64,000 nt of DNA from Tabrizicola sp. GTDB lineage: Bacteria; Pseudomonadota; Alphaproteobacteria; Rhodobacterales; Rhodobacteraceae. The DNA lies in contig NZ_JAUCZH010000001.1 of NCBI RefSeq assembly GCF_030373185.1, positions 434,001 through 498,000 on the forward strand, given 5' to 3'. This document shows positions 54,779 to 64,000 of this stretch, piece after piece. Each line of letters starts with the position of its first letter. The stretch's first letter is position 1. A model generated the notes under the pieces. The model was not told the origin of the DNA, ran no database searches, and was given only the letters and a program-made list of their open reading frames with translations. Position numbers and translations under genes: made by a program.

Positions 54779-55702
54779 ATGACTCGCCCGCTTGCCTTCA
54801 CCGCCCCCGGCCGCTTTTGGCGCGGTAACCTGCACACCCATTCCACCCGGTCAGACGGTGTCCTTCCCCCCGAGGAGGTTTGCCGCCGCTACCGCGACGA
54901 GGGCTATGATTTTCTGGCCCTGACTGACCATTTCATCGGCAGCTACGGCTATCCCATCGTGGATACGCTGCCGATGCGGAACGACAGCTTCACCACCATT
55001 CTGGGGGCCGAACTTCATTCCGGTTCCATGCTGAACGGCGAGCTTTGGCATATCCTCGCCGTCGGCCTGCCTGCCGATTTCTCCCCCTCGGACAGCCCCG
55101 ATTTCCACCCCAGGCCGGGGCAAGAGACCGGGGCCGAGATTGCCGCCCGCGCGGTTGCCGCCGGGGCTTTCGTGGCCGTGGCGCATCCGCAATGGTCGGG
55201 CCTGACGCTGGCTGACGCACGCACAATCACCGCCGCCCACGCGGTCGAGGTCTATAATCACGGCTGCGCCACCGGGTGTGACCGGCCCGACGGCTTTGCC
55301 ATTGCCGATCTGTTGCTGACCGAAGGCCGCCGCCTTTCGCTGATCGCCACCGATGACGCGCATTTTTCGGAACCCGATCACTTTGGCGGCTGGGTCATGG
55401 TCAAGGCAGAGGAAAACACGCCGGAGGCGCTGCTTGCTGCGCTGAAGGCCGGGGCGTTCTATTCCAGTCAGGGTCCGCAGTTGCATGACGTGCGGCTTGA
55501 GGGCGATCATGTGGTGGTCGAAAGTTCAGCGGTGGTGTCGGCAGTCGCCATCGGTCACGGCACGGGGGCCAAGGCGGTGCATGGCCACAGCATGACCCGG
55601 TCCAAGGTGCCGTTGGCCCGGTTGAACAACAGCCCTTGGGTCAGGGTCGCGGTGATCGATGCGGCGGGCAAACGCGCCTGGTCAAACCCGATCTGGCGCT
55701 AA
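54779..55702 (+). CDS. PHP-domain/CehA-type metal phosphoesterase-like protein
   Basis: A 307-residue PHP-fold metallohydrolase. Metal-binding motifs are GNLHTHSTRSDG (His19, His21), FLALTDH near residue 50, and the later FVAVAHPQWSG and LIATDDAHFSEPD segments. This matches the CehA/McbA-type carbamate hydrolase and related families, but the true substrate is unknown. The ATG at 54779 gives a normal start (MTRPLAFTAPGRF); an in-frame ATG at 54743 would add twelve residues. Convergent with hutU. Confidence 0.78.
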   Translation: MTRPLAFTAPGRFWRGNLHTHSTRSDGVLPPEEVCRRYRDEGYDFLALTDHFIGSYGYPIVDTLPMRNDSFTTILGAELHSGSMLNGELWHILAVGLPADFSPSDSPDFHPRPGQETGAEIAARAVAAGAFVAVAHPQWSGLTLADARTITAAHAVEVYNHGCATGCDRPDGFAIADLLLTEGRRLSLIATDDAHFSEPDHFGGWVMVKAEENTPEALLAALKAGAFYSSQGPQLHDVRLEGDHVVVESSAVVSAVAIGHGTGAKAVHGHSMTRSKVPLARLNNSPWVRVAVIDAAGKRAWSNPIWR

Positions 55703-55706
55703 GGCA

Positions 55707-55728
55707 TGGGGGGCAGATCCGCCCCCCA
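55707..55728. terminator. Bidirectional hairpin between PHP gene and hutU
   Basis: An 8-bp inverted repeat T-GGGGGGC / GCCCCCC-A with a six-base loop lies between convergent stop codons. There is no T run, so termination efficiency is uncertain. Confidence 0.5.
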
Positions 55729-55738
55729 ACGCTGCGGC

Positions 55739-57424
55739 TCAGTTCCCCAGAATGGCCGGCAAGCGCAGCCCATGTTCCCTTGCGCAAGCCACCGCCGTTT
55801 CATAGCCGGCATCGGCATGGCGCCACACGCCCGAGGCCGGGTCATTCCACAGCACCCGCTCGATCCGCTTTGCGGCCTCGGGCGTGCCATCGGCCACGAT
55901 CACCACCCCGGCGTGCTGGCTGAACCCCATGCCGACCCCGCCGCCATGATGCAGGGAAACCCATGTCGCGCCCGAAGCGGTATTGACCAGCGCATTCAAA
56001 AGCGGCCAGTCCGACACCGCGTCCGAGCCATCCTTCATCGCCTCGGTCTCGCGGTTGGGCGAGGCGACCGAGCCGGAATCAAGGTGATCGCGCCCGATCA
56101 CGATCGGTGCCTTCAACTCGCCCGAGGCGACCATCTCGTTGAACATGAGGCCGGCGCGGTGCCGGTCGCCAAGCCCGATCCAGCAGATGCGCGCGGGCAG
56201 GCCTTGAAAGGCGATCCGGTCGGCGGCCATGTCCAGCCAGCGGTGCAGGTGGGCGTTGTCGGGGAACAGCCGCTTCATCGCGGCATCGGTCTTCGCGATA
56301 TCCTCAGGGTCGCCGGACAGGGCCACCCAGCGGAACGGGCCGATCCCCTTGCAAAAGAGCGGGCGGATATAGGCGGGAACGAAACCGGGGAAGGCGAAGG
56401 CATTCTCTAAGCCCTCCTCCTTCGCGACCTGCCGGATGTTGTTGCCGTAATCCAGTGTCGGCACGCCCGCGTTCCAGAAGCCCACCATCGCCTCGACATG
56501 GGCGCGCATGGAATGGCGCGCCTCGGTCTCGACCTCGGAAGGGTGGGTTTCCTGCTTGGCTCGCCAATCGGCGACGCTCCAACCCGCCGGGCAATACCCG
56601 TGCAAGGGGTCATGGGCGCTGGTCTGGTCGGTCACAATGTCCGGGCGGGGGCCGCCCGCCTGCATCCGGCGCAGAAGTTCCGGGAACACCTCGGCGGCAT
56701 TGCCAAGAAGCCCGACCGACTTTGCCTCGCCCTTCGCCGTCCATTCGCCGATCATCGCCAGCGCCTCGTCCAGCGTGTGGGCCTTGGCGTCGACATAGCG
56801 GGTACGCAGACGGAAATCGATCCGGGTCTCGTCGACCTCGACGGCAAGGCAGCAGGCCCCGGCCATCACGGCGGCGAGGGGCTGCGCGCCGCCCATGCCG
56901 CCAAGTCCGCCGGTCAGGATCCACTTGCCGGTCAGGTTGCCGCCGTAATGCTGGCGCCCGGCTTCGGCGAAGGTCTCATAGGTGCCTTGCACGATGCCTT
57001 GGGTGCCGATGTAGATCCATGACCCGGCGGTCATCTGGCCATACATCATCAGACCCTTGCGATCCAACTCGTTGAAATGCGCCCAGGTGGCCCAATGCGG
57101 CACGAGGTTGGAGTTCGCGATCAGCACACGCGGGGCATCGGTATGGGTGCGGACGATCGCGACGGGGCGACCGGATTGCACGACGAGGGTCTCATCGGCC
57201 TCAAGGTCTTTCAGACCGGCGACGATGCGGTCAAAATCTTCCCATGTCCGCGCGGCGCGGCCGATGCCGCCATAAACCACCAACTCATGCGGGTTTTCGG
57301 CCACGTCAGGGTGCAGGTTGTTCATCAGCATCCGCATCGCGGCTTCGGTCTGCCAGCTTTTCGCCGTGATCTCTGTGCCGGTGGCCGGGTAGACATCGCG
57401 CAGGTTGTGGCGGGGGTTCGTCAT
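55739..57424 (-). CDS. hutU: Urocanate hydratase
   Basis: Second enzyme of histidine degradation: it hydrates urocanate to imidazolone propionate using tightly bound NAD (561 residues). The family segments [19 protein letters not shown]-type and [12 protein letters not shown] are visible, along with [16 protein letters not shown] and NYGNNIRQ-like region [14 protein letters not shown]. The start [16 protein letters not shown] at 57424 is canonical; a longer in-frame start would pass through the GGATATTT repeat. It is the last gene of the hutI-hutH-hutU minus-strand unit, although the repeat separates it from hutH. Confidence 0.96.
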   Translation of the reverse strand: MTNPRHNLRDVYPATGTEITAKSWQTEAAMRMLMNNLHPDVAENPHELVVYGGIGRAARTWEDFDRIVAGLKDLEADETLVVQSGRPVAIVRTHTDAPRVLIANSNLVPHWATWAHFNELDRKGLMMYGQMTAGSWIYIGTQGIVQGTYETFAEAGRQHYGGNLTGKWILTGGLGGMGGAQPLAAVMAGACCLAVEVDETRIDFRLRTRYVDAKAHTLDEALAMIGEWTAKGEAKSVGLLGNAAEVFPELLRRMQAGGPRPDIVTDQTSAHDPLHGYCPAGWSVADWRAKQETHPSEVETEARHSMRAHVEAMVGFWNAGVPTLDYGNNIRQVAKEEGLENAFAFPGFVPAYIRPLFCKGIGPFRWVALSGDPEDIAKTDAAMKRLFPDNAHLHRWLDMAADRIAFQGLPARICWIGLGDRHRAGLMFNEMVASGELKAPIVIGRDHLDSGSVASPNRETEAMKDGSDAVSDWPLLNALVNTASGATWVSLHHGGGVGMGFSQHAGVVIVADGTPEAAKRIERVLWNDPASGVWRHADAGYETAVACAREHGLRLPAILGN

Positions 57425-57451
57425 TGTCAGGCTCCTTCGCTGGTGGAGACC

Positions 57452-57506
57452 CCGGGGGCGCTTCGCCCCCCGGACCCCCGGAGGATATTTGCGGACAGAT
57501 GAAATC
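57452..57506 (+). repeat. Hairpin + GGATATTT intergenic repeat, hut copy
   Basis: A GC hairpin (GGGGGCG-CTT-CGCCCCC) is followed by a 40-base block at 57467-57506 containing GGATATTT and GACAGATGAAATC. It matches the copy at 63237-63276 at 37 of 40 positions. The block ends where hutH's stop codon begins (minus strand), so the repeat fills the hutU-hutH gap. Confidence 0.8.
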
Positions 57507-59052
57507 AGGCGAGGACGGGAAGCGGCGTGCCAGTCGCCTTGGAGAGCGTGCCTGCCGCCACAAGGGCGGCTGCGCGGGCAAGGTCGGGGGCAAGGTAGCG
57601 GTCGTCGGCCAAGGCGGGTATCTCTGCCCGGAAAGCCGCATGCGCGGCTTGCAGGGGGGGGGAGGTTCTGAGTGGCGCGCGGAACTCCACGCCTTGGGCC
57701 GCGCACATCGCTTCGACCCCGAGGATGACGTTGAGGTTCTTCACCATCCGTCCAAGCCGCCGCGCGCCATGGGCGGCCATGCTGACATGGTCTTCCTGAT
57801 TGGCGGAGGTGGGGGTGCTGTCGATCACCGTCGGATGGGCGAGGTGCTTGTTTTCCGACATGAGGGCGGCGGTGGTGACTTCGGCGATCATCAGGCCGGA
57901 GTTGAGGCCGGGTCTTGGCGTCAGGAATGCGGGAAGATCGAAGCTGAGGGTCGGGTCAACCATCAACGCCACGCGCCTTTGCGCAATCGCCCCGATCTCG
58001 GCCAGCGCCATCGCGATCATGTCGGCGGCAAAGCCAACGGGTTCGGCGTGGAAGTTCCCGCCCGAGACGATCTGGCCATCCGACAGCACAAGGGGGTTGT
58101 CGGTGGCGGCGTTCGCCTCGATCTCCAGCGTCCGGGCGGCCATGCGCAGCACGTCCATCGCAGCCCCGGTCACCTGCGGCTGGCAGCGGATGCAATAGGG
58201 GTCTTGCACGCGGCTATCCCCGTCGCGGTGGCTTTCGCGGATCTCGCTGCCGGTCAGGAGCGCGCGCATCGCGGCGGCCGCGTCGATCTGGCCGGGCTGG
58301 CCGCGCAGGGCGTGAATCTCGGCTTCGAGGGGCGCGGTGGAGCCCATGATCGCATCGGTCGACAGGGCCGAGATCACCAGCGCTTCGCTTGCCGCCCGCC
58401 AGCCCTGAAACAGGCCCGCAAGCGCATAGGCGGTGGAAAACTGGGTGCCGTTGATCAGCGCAAGGCCTTCCTTCGGGCCAAGGGTGATTGGCGAAAGCCC
58501 TTTCAGCGCAAGAGCTTCGGCGCCGGGTTTGATGTGGCCGTCCACCACGGCCTCGCCATGGCCGATCATCACGGCGGTCATATGGGCCAAAGGCGCAAGG
58601 TCGCCCGACGCCCCGACCGAGCCTTGATCGGGAATCAGCGGGGTGACGCCATGGGCGAGCATCGCTTCCAGAAGCTCAGTCACCTCCGGGCGCACACCCG
58701 AAGCCCCACGGCCAAGCGACAGAAGTTTCAGCACCATCATCAGGCGGGCGGTGGGTTCCGGCATCGGATCACCCACGCCGCAGCAATGGCTGAGGATCAG
58801 GTTCTTCTGAAGTGTGGCAGTATCTTCCGGGGCGATCTTGACAGATGCCAGTTTGCCAAATCCAGTGTTCACCCCATAGACCGCCGCGCTGCCACCGGCG
58901 GCTTTGGCGATATGGGCGGCGGCGGTGACAATGCCGGGACGGGCGCGGTCATCAAGCTGTGCCGGAAGGGCCAGCCGCCAGATCCGTTCAAGCTGCGCAA
59001 GGGTGGTCTGGCCCGGAACAAGGATTTCGGTTGCGTGGGGTTCAGGCGTCAA
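57505..59052 (-). CDS. hutH: Histidine ammonia-lyase
   Basis: First enzyme of histidine degradation: it removes ammonia from histidine to give urocanate (515 residues). The MIO cofactor-forming Ala-Ser-Gly lies in [14 protein letters not shown] near residue 148. The start is probably TTG at 59052: it follows GGAGG with five bases between, and starts [15 protein letters not shown], while no ATG is available before the conserved region. The start lies inside the last codons of hutI (11-base overlap), so the two are coupled. Confidence 0.94.
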   Translation of the reverse strand: MTPEPHATEILVPGQTTLAQLERIWRLALPAQLDDRARPGIVTAAAHIAKAAGGSAAVYGVNTGFGKLASVKIAPEDTATLQKNLILSHCCGVGDPMPEPTARLMMVLKLLSLGRGASGVRPEVTELLEAMLAHGVTPLIPDQGSVGASGDLAPLAHMTAVMIGHGEAVVDGHIKPGAEALALKGLSPITLGPKEGLALINGTQFSTAYALAGLFQGWRAASEALVISALSTDAIMGSTAPLEAEIHALRGQPGQIDAAAAMRALLTGSEIRESHRDGDSRVQDPYCIRCQPQVTGAAMDVLRMAARTLEIEANAATDNPLVLSDGQIVSGGNFHAEPVGFAADMIAMALAEIGAIAQRRVALMVDPTLSFDLPAFLTPRPGLNSGLMIAEVTTAALMSENKHLAHPTVIDSTPTSANQEDHVSMAAHGARRLGRMVKNLNVILGVEAMCAAQGVEFRAPLRTSPPLQAAHAAFRAEIPALADDRYLAPDLARAAALVAAGTLSKATGTPLPVLA

Positions 59053-60235
59053 GATGGCCTCCGAAAATGCGGGCGTGAAGGGGGGTGGCCCCGATGCGGT
59101 AGGACAGTTCCGCCGGGTGGTCGGCGTTCCACAGGCACAGATCGGCGCGCAGGCCCGGCGCGATCCGGCCCCGGTCGGCCAGTCCCAGCGCGCGGGCGGC
59201 ATGGGCGGTGGTGCCAAGAAGCGCCTCTTGCGGTGTCAGACGGAACAGGGTGCAGGCCATGTTCATCGCCAAAGGCAGCGAGGCCATCGGCGAAGACCCC
59301 GGGTTCAGGTCTGTCGCCACCGCCATCGGCACGCCTGCCGCGCGCAAGGCGGCGATGGGGGGGCTTTGGCTTTCGCGCAAGGTGTAGAAGGCACCGGGCA
59401 GGATCACGGCGACGGTCCCTGCGGCGGCCATGGCGGCGATGCCTTCGGGCGACAGGTATTCAAGATGATCGGCCGACAGGGCTGCGTGGCGGGCGGCAAA
59501 ACCGGCGCCGTGCTGGTCGGTCAGCTGTTCGGCGTGAAGTTTGACCGGCAGGCCAAGGCGCCTGGCTTCGGCAAAAAGAGGGGCAAGCTCATCGGTGGAA
59601 AAGGCGATGGTTTCGCAAAAGGCGTCCACCGCGTCGGCCAGCCCTTCGGCATGGGCCGCCCACAGCGAGGGGATGGCGACGTCCGCGATGTAATCTCTTG
59701 CCCGGCCAGCATATTCCGGCGGAATGGCATGGGCGGCAAGGTGGGTGGCGCGGATCGTCACCTGGCGCTGATCGCCGATCTGGCGCGCCGCGCGCAGCAT
59801 CTTGATTTCGTCCGCCACGGTCAGGCCGTAGCCCGATTTCACCTCGATCGTGGTGGCGCCCGAGGCGATCATCTGGTCGATCCGGGGCAGGGCAGAGGCC
59901 AGCAGATCGGCCTCGGTGGCCGCACGGGTTGCAGTGACGGTTGACAGGATGCCGCCGCCCGCGCGGGCAATCTCGGCGTAGCTGGCCCCTTGCAGGCGCA
60001 GTTCGAACTCCACCGCGCGGTGGCCGGCATGCACGGCGTGGCTGTGGCAATCAATCAGGCCGGGGGTCACAAGGCGGCCCCGACAGTCAATGGAATCGGC
60101 TTGGGTCAGGGGGGCGGGCAGATCGGCCATCGGCCCGACCCAGACGATCCGGTCACCGTCAATGGCGACGGCGGCATCGGGGATCAGTCCGTAGCCGTCG
60201 GTCATCGTGGCGAGGGTCGCGTGGGTCAGCAGCAT
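59042..60235 (-). CDS. hutI: Imidazolonepropionase
   Basis: Third enzyme of histidine degradation: it opens the imidazolone ring to formiminoglutamate (397 residues). It belongs to the amidohydrolase superfamily and shows the metal site [11 protein letters not shown], the KSGYGLTV segment, the [12 protein letters not shown] region and [13 protein letters not shown], and a NPGSSP-type loop ([15 protein letters not shown]). It leads the minus-strand hut unit. The start ATG is at 60235. Confidence 0.95.
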   Translation of the reverse strand: MLLTHATLATMTDGYGLIPDAAVAIDGDRIVWVGPMADLPAPLTQADSIDCRGRLVTPGLIDCHSHAVHAGHRAVEFELRLQGASYAEIARAGGGILSTVTATRAATEADLLASALPRIDQMIASGATTIEVKSGYGLTVADEIKMLRAARQIGDQRQVTIRATHLAAHAIPPEYAGRARDYIADVAIPSLWAAHAEGLADAVDAFCETIAFSTDELAPLFAEARRLGLPVKLHAEQLTDQHGAGFAARHAALSADHLEYLSPEGIAAMAAAGTVAVILPGAFYTLRESQSPPIAALRAAGVPMAVATDLNPGSSPMASLPLAMNMACTLFRLTPQEALLGTTAHAARALGLADRGRIAPGLRADLCLWNADHPAELSYRIGATPLHARIFGGHLDA

Positions 60236-60264
60236 GGGTGCGGCCTTGCGTTATGGGTGATGTA

Positions 60265-60297
60265 TTGGCTAATATGTATAGACATAAATCTTGTCAA
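60265..60297. promoter_or_regulatory. Divergent hut promoter region with HutC-like palindrome
   Basis: A TATGT-N4-ACATA palindrome at 60273-60286 lies in the 72-base gap between hutI and hutF. For hutI the minus strand has TTGACA at 60292-60297 and TATTAG at 60269-60274, spaced by 17 bases, so the palindrome sits between -35 and -10. For hutF a weaker TTGCGT at 60246 and TAATAT at 60270 pair is possible. HutC in this operon is the likely repressor. Confidence 0.7.
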
Positions 60298-60307
60298 GCG
60301 AGTCGCC

Positions 60308-61660
60308 ATGATCCTGTTTGCCGAAACTGCCTTGCTGCCCGATGGCTGGGCGCGGGATGTCCTTGTTCGCATCGAAGGCGGGCGGATCGTCGAAGTCGTC
60401 CCCGGCGCGCCCCGCCAAGGCCCGGCTGTCGCCTGCCTTTTGCCCGCGCCGGTCAACCTTCATTCGCACACATTCCAGCGCGCGATGGCCGGAATGACCG
60501 AGGCGCGCACAGCCGGGCAGGACAGTTTCTGGACATGGCGGGCGCTGATGTATCGGTTCCTTGAACGCCTGTCGCCCGAAGACGTGGAGGCGATTGCCGC
60601 GCAAGCGATGGTCGAGATGGCCGAGGCGGGTTTTGCGGCGGTGTGCGAATTTCACTACCTGCACCACCCCGCAGGTGGCGGCACCTACGCCGACCCGGCC
60701 GAGTTGTCGGTGCGGCTTGCGGCGGCGGCGGCGACAACGGGGCTGGGCCTGACCCATCTGCCGGTGATCTATGAACAGGGCGGGGTCGATGGCCGGGCGC
60801 TGGCGGGGGGGCAGTTGCGCTTTGGCTCTCAACCCGAAACCTATGCCAAGGTGCTGGACGGCGCGGGCCGGGCATTGGCGGGGCTGCCCGATGCGCGGCT
60901 TGGCGTTGCCCCGCACAGTTTGCGCGCCGTCAGCCGTGGGACGCTGGCCGGGGCGGCGGACATGGTACCGGGCGGTCCTGTGCATATCCATATCGCCGAA
61001 CAGGTGGCAGAAGTCACCGAGGTCGCGGCTGCATGGGGCGTGCGGCCCGTAGAATGGGCGCTGGCCAATCTGGCGCTTGACCGGCGCTGGTGCATGATCC
61101 ACGCCACCCAGATGACGCCGGACGAAACCGCCGCGCTTGCCCGAACCGGGGCGGTGGCGGGGCTTTGCCCGATTACCGAGGCCAATCTGGGCGATGGCAT
61201 CTTTGCCGCGCCGGGCTGGCTTGCGGAGGGCGGGGCCTTTGGCGTGGGGTCCGACAGCAATGTGCGCATCTCCTGGGCGGAAGAGCTGCGGCTTTTGGAA
61301 TATTCCCAGCGGTTGCAGCATAAAGGCCGGGCGGTCATGGCGGATGCCGGGCGGTCCACCGGGCGGTTCTTGTGGGACGGTGCGGCCCGGGGTGGGGCGC
61401 AGGCGGCGGGGCGGGCCTCTGGCGCGATTGCGGCGGGCATGTGGGCCGACCTTCTGGCGCTTGATTGCGCGGATGTCCGGCTTGAAGGCCTTGCCGGTGA
61501 CAGCCTGCTGGATGCCTTCCTTTTTGCCGGGCGCGACGGCCTTGTCACAGACCTTTGGTCTGCTGGCCGCCATATCGTGCAGGCTGGCCGTCACATCGGC
61601 CGCGACAGCATTGAGGCCCGCTTTCGGTCCACCATGCGCAGCCTGCGCGAGGCGCTTTAG
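60308..61660 (+). CDS. hutF: Formimidoylglutamate deiminase HutF
   Basis: Amidohydrolase that converts N-formiminoglutamate to N-formylglutamate and ammonia in the HutF/HutG branch (450 residues). Metal and catalytic segments include PVNLHSHTFQRAMAG, EFHYLHH, VAPHSLRAVSR and HIHIAEQVAEV, plus GVGSDSNVRISWAEELRLLE. The following step, N-formylglutamate deformylase (HutG), is not encoded in the window. The ATG at 60308 is canonical (MILFAETALLPDG). Its stop TAG is followed directly by the hutC ATG. Confidence 0.94.
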   Translation: MILFAETALLPDGWARDVLVRIEGGRIVEVVPGAPRQGPAVACLLPAPVNLHSHTFQRAMAGMTEARTAGQDSFWTWRALMYRFLERLSPEDVEAIAAQAMVEMAEAGFAAVCEFHYLHHPAGGGTYADPAELSVRLAAAAATTGLGLTHLPVIYEQGGVDGRALAGGQLRFGSQPETYAKVLDGAGRALAGLPDARLGVAPHSLRAVSRGTLAGAADMVPGGPVHIHIAEQVAEVTEVAAAWGVRPVEWALANLALDRRWCMIHATQMTPDETAALARTGAVAGLCPITEANLGDGIFAAPGWLAEGGAFGVGSDSNVRISWAEELRLLEYSQRLQHKGRAVMADAGRSTGRFLWDGAARGGAQAAGRASGAIAAGMWADLLALDCADVRLEGLAGDSLLDAFLFAGRDGLVTDLWSAGRHIVQAGRHIGRDSIEARFRSTMRSLREAL

Positions 61661-62344
61661 ATGCAGGGCTGGGAAGCGATCCGTGCAGAGGTTCTGCGCC
61701 GCATCCGGGCGCGCGAATGGCCGCCGGGTGGCCTGATCCCCGGTGAAGAGGCCCTGTCGGAAGAGTTTGGCGTCGCCCGTGCCACGGTGAACCGCGCCTT
61801 GCGCGATCTGGCCGAGGCAGGGGTGATCGAGCGCAAGAAACGGGCCGGCACAAGGGTTGCCGCGTTCCCGGTGCGTCGGGCAAGGCTGGAAATTCCGGTG
61901 ATCCGGCTGGATGTGCTGGCGCGGGGACTTTCTTATGATTTCAAGCTTCTGGCCGACCGTATGGCCTCGGCGCCAGTGCCGGTGACAGCCCGGCTTGGCC
62001 TGCCGGAGGGCGCAAACCTGCGCTATCTGGAAACGCTGCATCTGGCGGGAGGGCGGCCCTATGTGCTGGAGACCCGCTGGCTGAACCCTGCGATCCTGCC
62101 CGATCCCGGCCCGGATTTCGCGCAGGAAAGTGCGAATGAATGGCTGGTGACCCATGTCAGCCTTGTGGCGGGTGATATCGCCTTTACCGCCGAAGCCGCG
62201 AACCCGCGCGAGGCCGAGGTGCTGGGCGTGCCGCCCGGCACCGCGCTGCTGGTGGCTGAGCGTACCACTCAAGGCACAAGCGGGCCGGTCACGCTGGTCC
62301 GGCTGGCCCATGCGCCGGGACACCGGGTGCAGATGACGTTCTGA
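61661..62344 (+). CDS. hutC: Histidine utilization repressor HutC
   Basis: A 227-residue GntR-family regulator of the HutC type. The N-terminal winged helix contains IRAREWPPGGLIPGEEALSEEFGVARATVNRALRDLAEAGVIERKKRAGTRV, and the C-terminal UTRA-type domain binds urocanate in known members. It starts immediately after hutF (no gap), so hutF and hutC are one unit. It likely binds the palindrome at 60273 in the hutI-hutF gap and so feeds back on both directions. Confidence 0.92.
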   Translation: MQGWEAIRAEVLRRIRAREWPPGGLIPGEEALSEEFGVARATVNRALRDLAEAGVIERKKRAGTRVAAFPVRRARLEIPVIRLDVLARGLSYDFKLLADRMASAPVPVTARLGLPEGANLRYLETLHLAGGRPYVLETRWLNPAILPDPGPDFAQESANEWLVTHVSLVAGDIAFTAEAANPREAEVLGVPPGTALLVAERTTQGTSGPVTLVRLAHAPGHRVQMTF

Positions 62345-62347
62345 GGT

Positions 62348-63193
62348 CTAGCCGAACTGCCGCCCGACCAGTTGCGTCAGCTTGCGGTGCAGCCTTGTGT
62401 GGCGGTTCCTCAGATGCATCGCGGTGTGGATCGGCTGCTGGATCACCGGTGCGTCGTTGATGATCCGAAAGCGCCCGGTATCCACCAGCATCCGCGCGGC
62501 ATCCGGCATCACATAGCCCGACCCGCCCATCGCCAGCAAAAGTGCTGCAACGGCGGTGCTTTGCCCGACTGACAGCGGTGCCTCGGACAGTTCCGGCAGC
62601 AGGATCCGGTGAGTTCGTTCGAAAGCGGGCGAGAAATGCGCGAAGATCATTGTGGCGGGGTTCACCTCGGCCCTTGTGCGGGCGTCTGACGACACAAGGC
62701 GACAGGCGATTTCCCCGACAGAAGAAAAATGCAGGTCGGGGTGGGCCTTGGGCGTGAACAGAACCGCGAAATCGAGCGCCCCGGTCACAAGGTCGTTGCA
62801 CATCTGGGTGGAATAGTCGGGTTCAATGTAGAACGCCGTCTGCGGCAAGGCCTGCCGGAAGGCCGCGACCAGCGGGCCAAGGGTCGCCGCTGCAAGGTCA
62901 TTCTGGATGCCAAGCCGAAGCGTCAGCGCCGCATCGCCTGACGGCAGCACCGCACGCCGCGCCGCGATCCATTCCTGCCGCAGCATTCTCGCATGGGTCT
63001 CGAACCGCAGGCCTTCAGTCGTAAGGTCGGTCCCTGCGCGCGACCGGCGGAACAGCGTGGTGTCCAGCGCCTGCTCCAGCGTCCTTACCCGGGCCGACAC
63101 GGTGGATTGCGTCACCCCCAGCCGGTCAGCGGTGCGGTTGAAGCTGCGGGTGTCCACAAGGTCAAGGAAGGTGTCGATGAGTTCTATCTGCAT
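62348..63193 (-). CDS. LysR-family transcriptional regulator
   Basis: A 281-residue LysR-type regulator. The N-terminal helix-turn-helix is QIELIDTFLDLVDTRSFNRTADRLGVTQSTVSARVRTLEQALDTTLFRRSRAG. The remaining part is the typical effector-binding fold. The ATG at 63193 was chosen (MQIELID); a longer in-frame start would add 14 residues, GGATATTT repeat sequence being close upstream. It is convergent with hutC (3 bases) and divergent from the dehydrogenase gene at 63372, a likely target. Confidence 0.88.
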   Translation of the reverse strand: MQIELIDTFLDLVDTRSFNRTADRLGVTQSTVSARVRTLEQALDTTLFRRSRAGTDLTTEGLRFETHARMLRQEWIAARRAVLPSGDAALTLRLGIQNDLAAATLGPLVAAFRQALPQTAFYIEPDYSTQMCNDLVTGALDFAVLFTPKAHPDLHFSSVGEIACRLVSSDARTRAEVNPATMIFAHFSPAFERTHRILLPELSEAPLSVGQSTAVAALLLAMGGSGYVMPDAARMLVDTGRFRIINDAPVIQQPIHTAMHLRNRHTRLHRKLTQLVGRQFG

Positions 63194-63222
63194 TCTCGGG
63201 CCATGCTTCCTGTGGCCGATCG

Positions 63223-63276
63223 CCGGGGGTTTCACACCCCCGGACCCCCGTGGGATATTTGGGGACAGATGAAATC
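63223..63276 (+). repeat. Hairpin + GGATATTT intergenic repeat, LysR copy
   Basis: An 8-bp hairpin (CCGGGGGT / ACCCCCGG) is followed by the 40-base block at 63237-63276, which shares 37 of 40 bases with the copy at 57467. It is in the gap between the LysR gene and the dehydrogenase gene. Confidence 0.8.
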
Positions 63277-63371
63277 TTCTGATCGGCTTTGTCGATCAAT
63301 AGCGCAGTGATTGCCGAATTGAAAGCACGTCACGGAAGTCCGATAGTGCGCGCAGAAATGGGGAGGCGGTC

Positions 63372-64000
63372 ATGGCGGAATTCGCAAGCGCGCGGGTGGT
63401 GATCATCGGGGGGGGCGCGGTCGGGGCCTCGGCGCTTTACCATCTGGCCAAGGCCGGCTGGACAGATTGCCTCCTTCTGGAAAAGAACGAGTTGACGGCG
63501 GGCAGCACATGGCACGCAGCGGGCAATGTGCCGACGTTTTCGTCCAGCTGGTCGATCATGAACATGCAGCGCTATTCGGCCGGCCTTTACAGGGGGCTGG
63601 GTGAGGCGGTCGATTACCCGATGAACTACCATGTCACCGGGTCGGTCCGACTTGGCCACAGCGCCGAGCGGCTTTTGGAGTTCAGGAAGGTCGCCGGCAT
63701 GGGCCGCTATCAGGGGATGGAGCTTGATATCCTGTCACCTGAAGAGATCCGCAGCCGCTATCCCTTTGTGGAAACGCATGACCTGACTGGCGCGCTTTAC
63801 GACCCCTATGACGGTGACATCGACCCCGCACAATTGACGCAGGCGCTTGCCAAGGGTGCCAGGACCATGGGCGCGCGGGTGGAGCGGTTCTGCCCGGTGA
63901 CTGCCGCGCGCTGGACCGGGACAGAGTGGATTCTGTCGACGCCGAAGGGCGAAGTGCGCGCCGAATATGTGGTGAACGCGGGCGGCTACTATGCCGCGCA
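63372..64000 (+). CDS. FAD-dependent dimethylglycine/sarcosine dehydrogenase-like, partial
   Basis: The first 209 codons of a flavoprotein cut by the window end. It has a typical FAD-binding start (MAEFASARVVIIGGGAVGASALYHLAKAG) followed by DCLLLEKNELTAGSTWHAAGNVP, an arrangement seen in DMGDH, sarcosine dehydrogenase and related GcvT-fused enzymes. Visible later segments (ILSPEEIRSRYPFVET, LYDPYDGDIDPAQLTQALAKGA) fit that group. The C-terminal folate-binding part, if present, is outside the window, so the exact reaction is open. The start is at the ATG at 63372 after GGGAGGCGGTC. Confidence 0.85.
   Translation, partial: MAEFASARVVIIGGGAVGASALYHLAKAGWTDCLLLEKNELTAGSTWHAAGNVPTFSSSWSIMNMQRYSAGLYRGLGEAVDYPMNYHVTGSVRLGHSAERLLEFRKVAGMGRYQGMELDILSPEEIRSRYPFVETHDLTGALYDPYDGDIDPAQLTQALAKGARTMGARVERFCPVTAARWTGTEWILSTPKGEVRAEYVVNAGGYYAA

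Noticed and set aside
57424-59544. A 706-codon plus-strand frame across hutH
   Set aside because: It is antisense to hutH and hutI, which have full family motifs. The translation is rich in Arg, Gly and Pro with no motif.

Overview
The window is a GC-rich stretch of an alphaproteobacterial chromosome. The gene order ntrC-ntrY-ntrX-trkA-trkH-hfq-hflX, recA followed by alaS, and an iscR-led isc/suf operon all point to the Rhodobacteraceae (Rhodobacter and relatives). This assignment is inferred from gene content and order, not from a search. No photosynthesis genes and no rRNA operon are present.

Layout. 1-8.6 kb: nitrogen two-component genes (end of ntrC, ntrY, ntrX), the Trk potassium uptake pair, Hfq and HflX. 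8.6-13.4 kb: a penicillin-acylase-type Ntn hydrolase, a beta-hydroxyacid dehydrogenase, a SYLF lipoprotein and a sulfotransferase. 13.5-24.9 kb: recA behind an alphaproteobacterial LexA box, alaS, a DUF1330 gene coupled through a 24-codon ORF to a class II glutamine amidotransferase, typA, two tandem YitT membrane genes, icd, and a hydrolase/HD-domain operon. 24.9-34.3 kb: the iscR-iscS-sufB-[glycosyltransferase/methyltransferase fusion]-sufC-sufD-[two Yip1-like genes]-sufS operon for Fe-S cluster assembly, with matching TAGAA-N3-TTCTA palindromes at the iscR promoter and inside the iscS-like gene. 34.3-36.4 kb: a subtilisin-type autotransporter with a lipoprotein signal.

36.66-45.97 kb: a 9.3-kb integrated element in tRNA-Arg(CCG). 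A perfect 49-bp repeat of the tRNA 3' end marks both ends, a tyrosine integrase lies next to the right end, and candidate integrase arm sites lie at both ends. At least four backbone genes look broken (premature stop or frameshifts), including an excisionase-like gene. The cargo looks intact: a TRAP transporter (dctPQM), a nitrilase-superfamily hydrolase, and a divergent TetR regulator with two palindromic operators 21 bp apart. The likely role of the cargo is regulated uptake and hydrolysis of a small organic acid, amide or nitrile.

46-54.2 kb: an SLC13-type permease, a sitABCD-type manganese ABC transporter behind a Mur/Fur-like box, a family 4 glycosyltransferase and an SDR oxidoreductase. 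54.2-64 kb: an ArsR regulator, a PHP-type phosphoesterase, the histidine degradation genes hutU-hutH-hutI (minus strand) divergent from hutF-hutC (plus strand) with a palindrome in the shared promoter region, a LysR regulator, and the start of a dimethylglycine/sarcosine dehydrogenase-like gene cut by the window end. Three intergenic sites (25.6, 57.5 and 63.2 kb) carry a hairpin followed by a conserved GGATATTT block, a dispersed repeat family.
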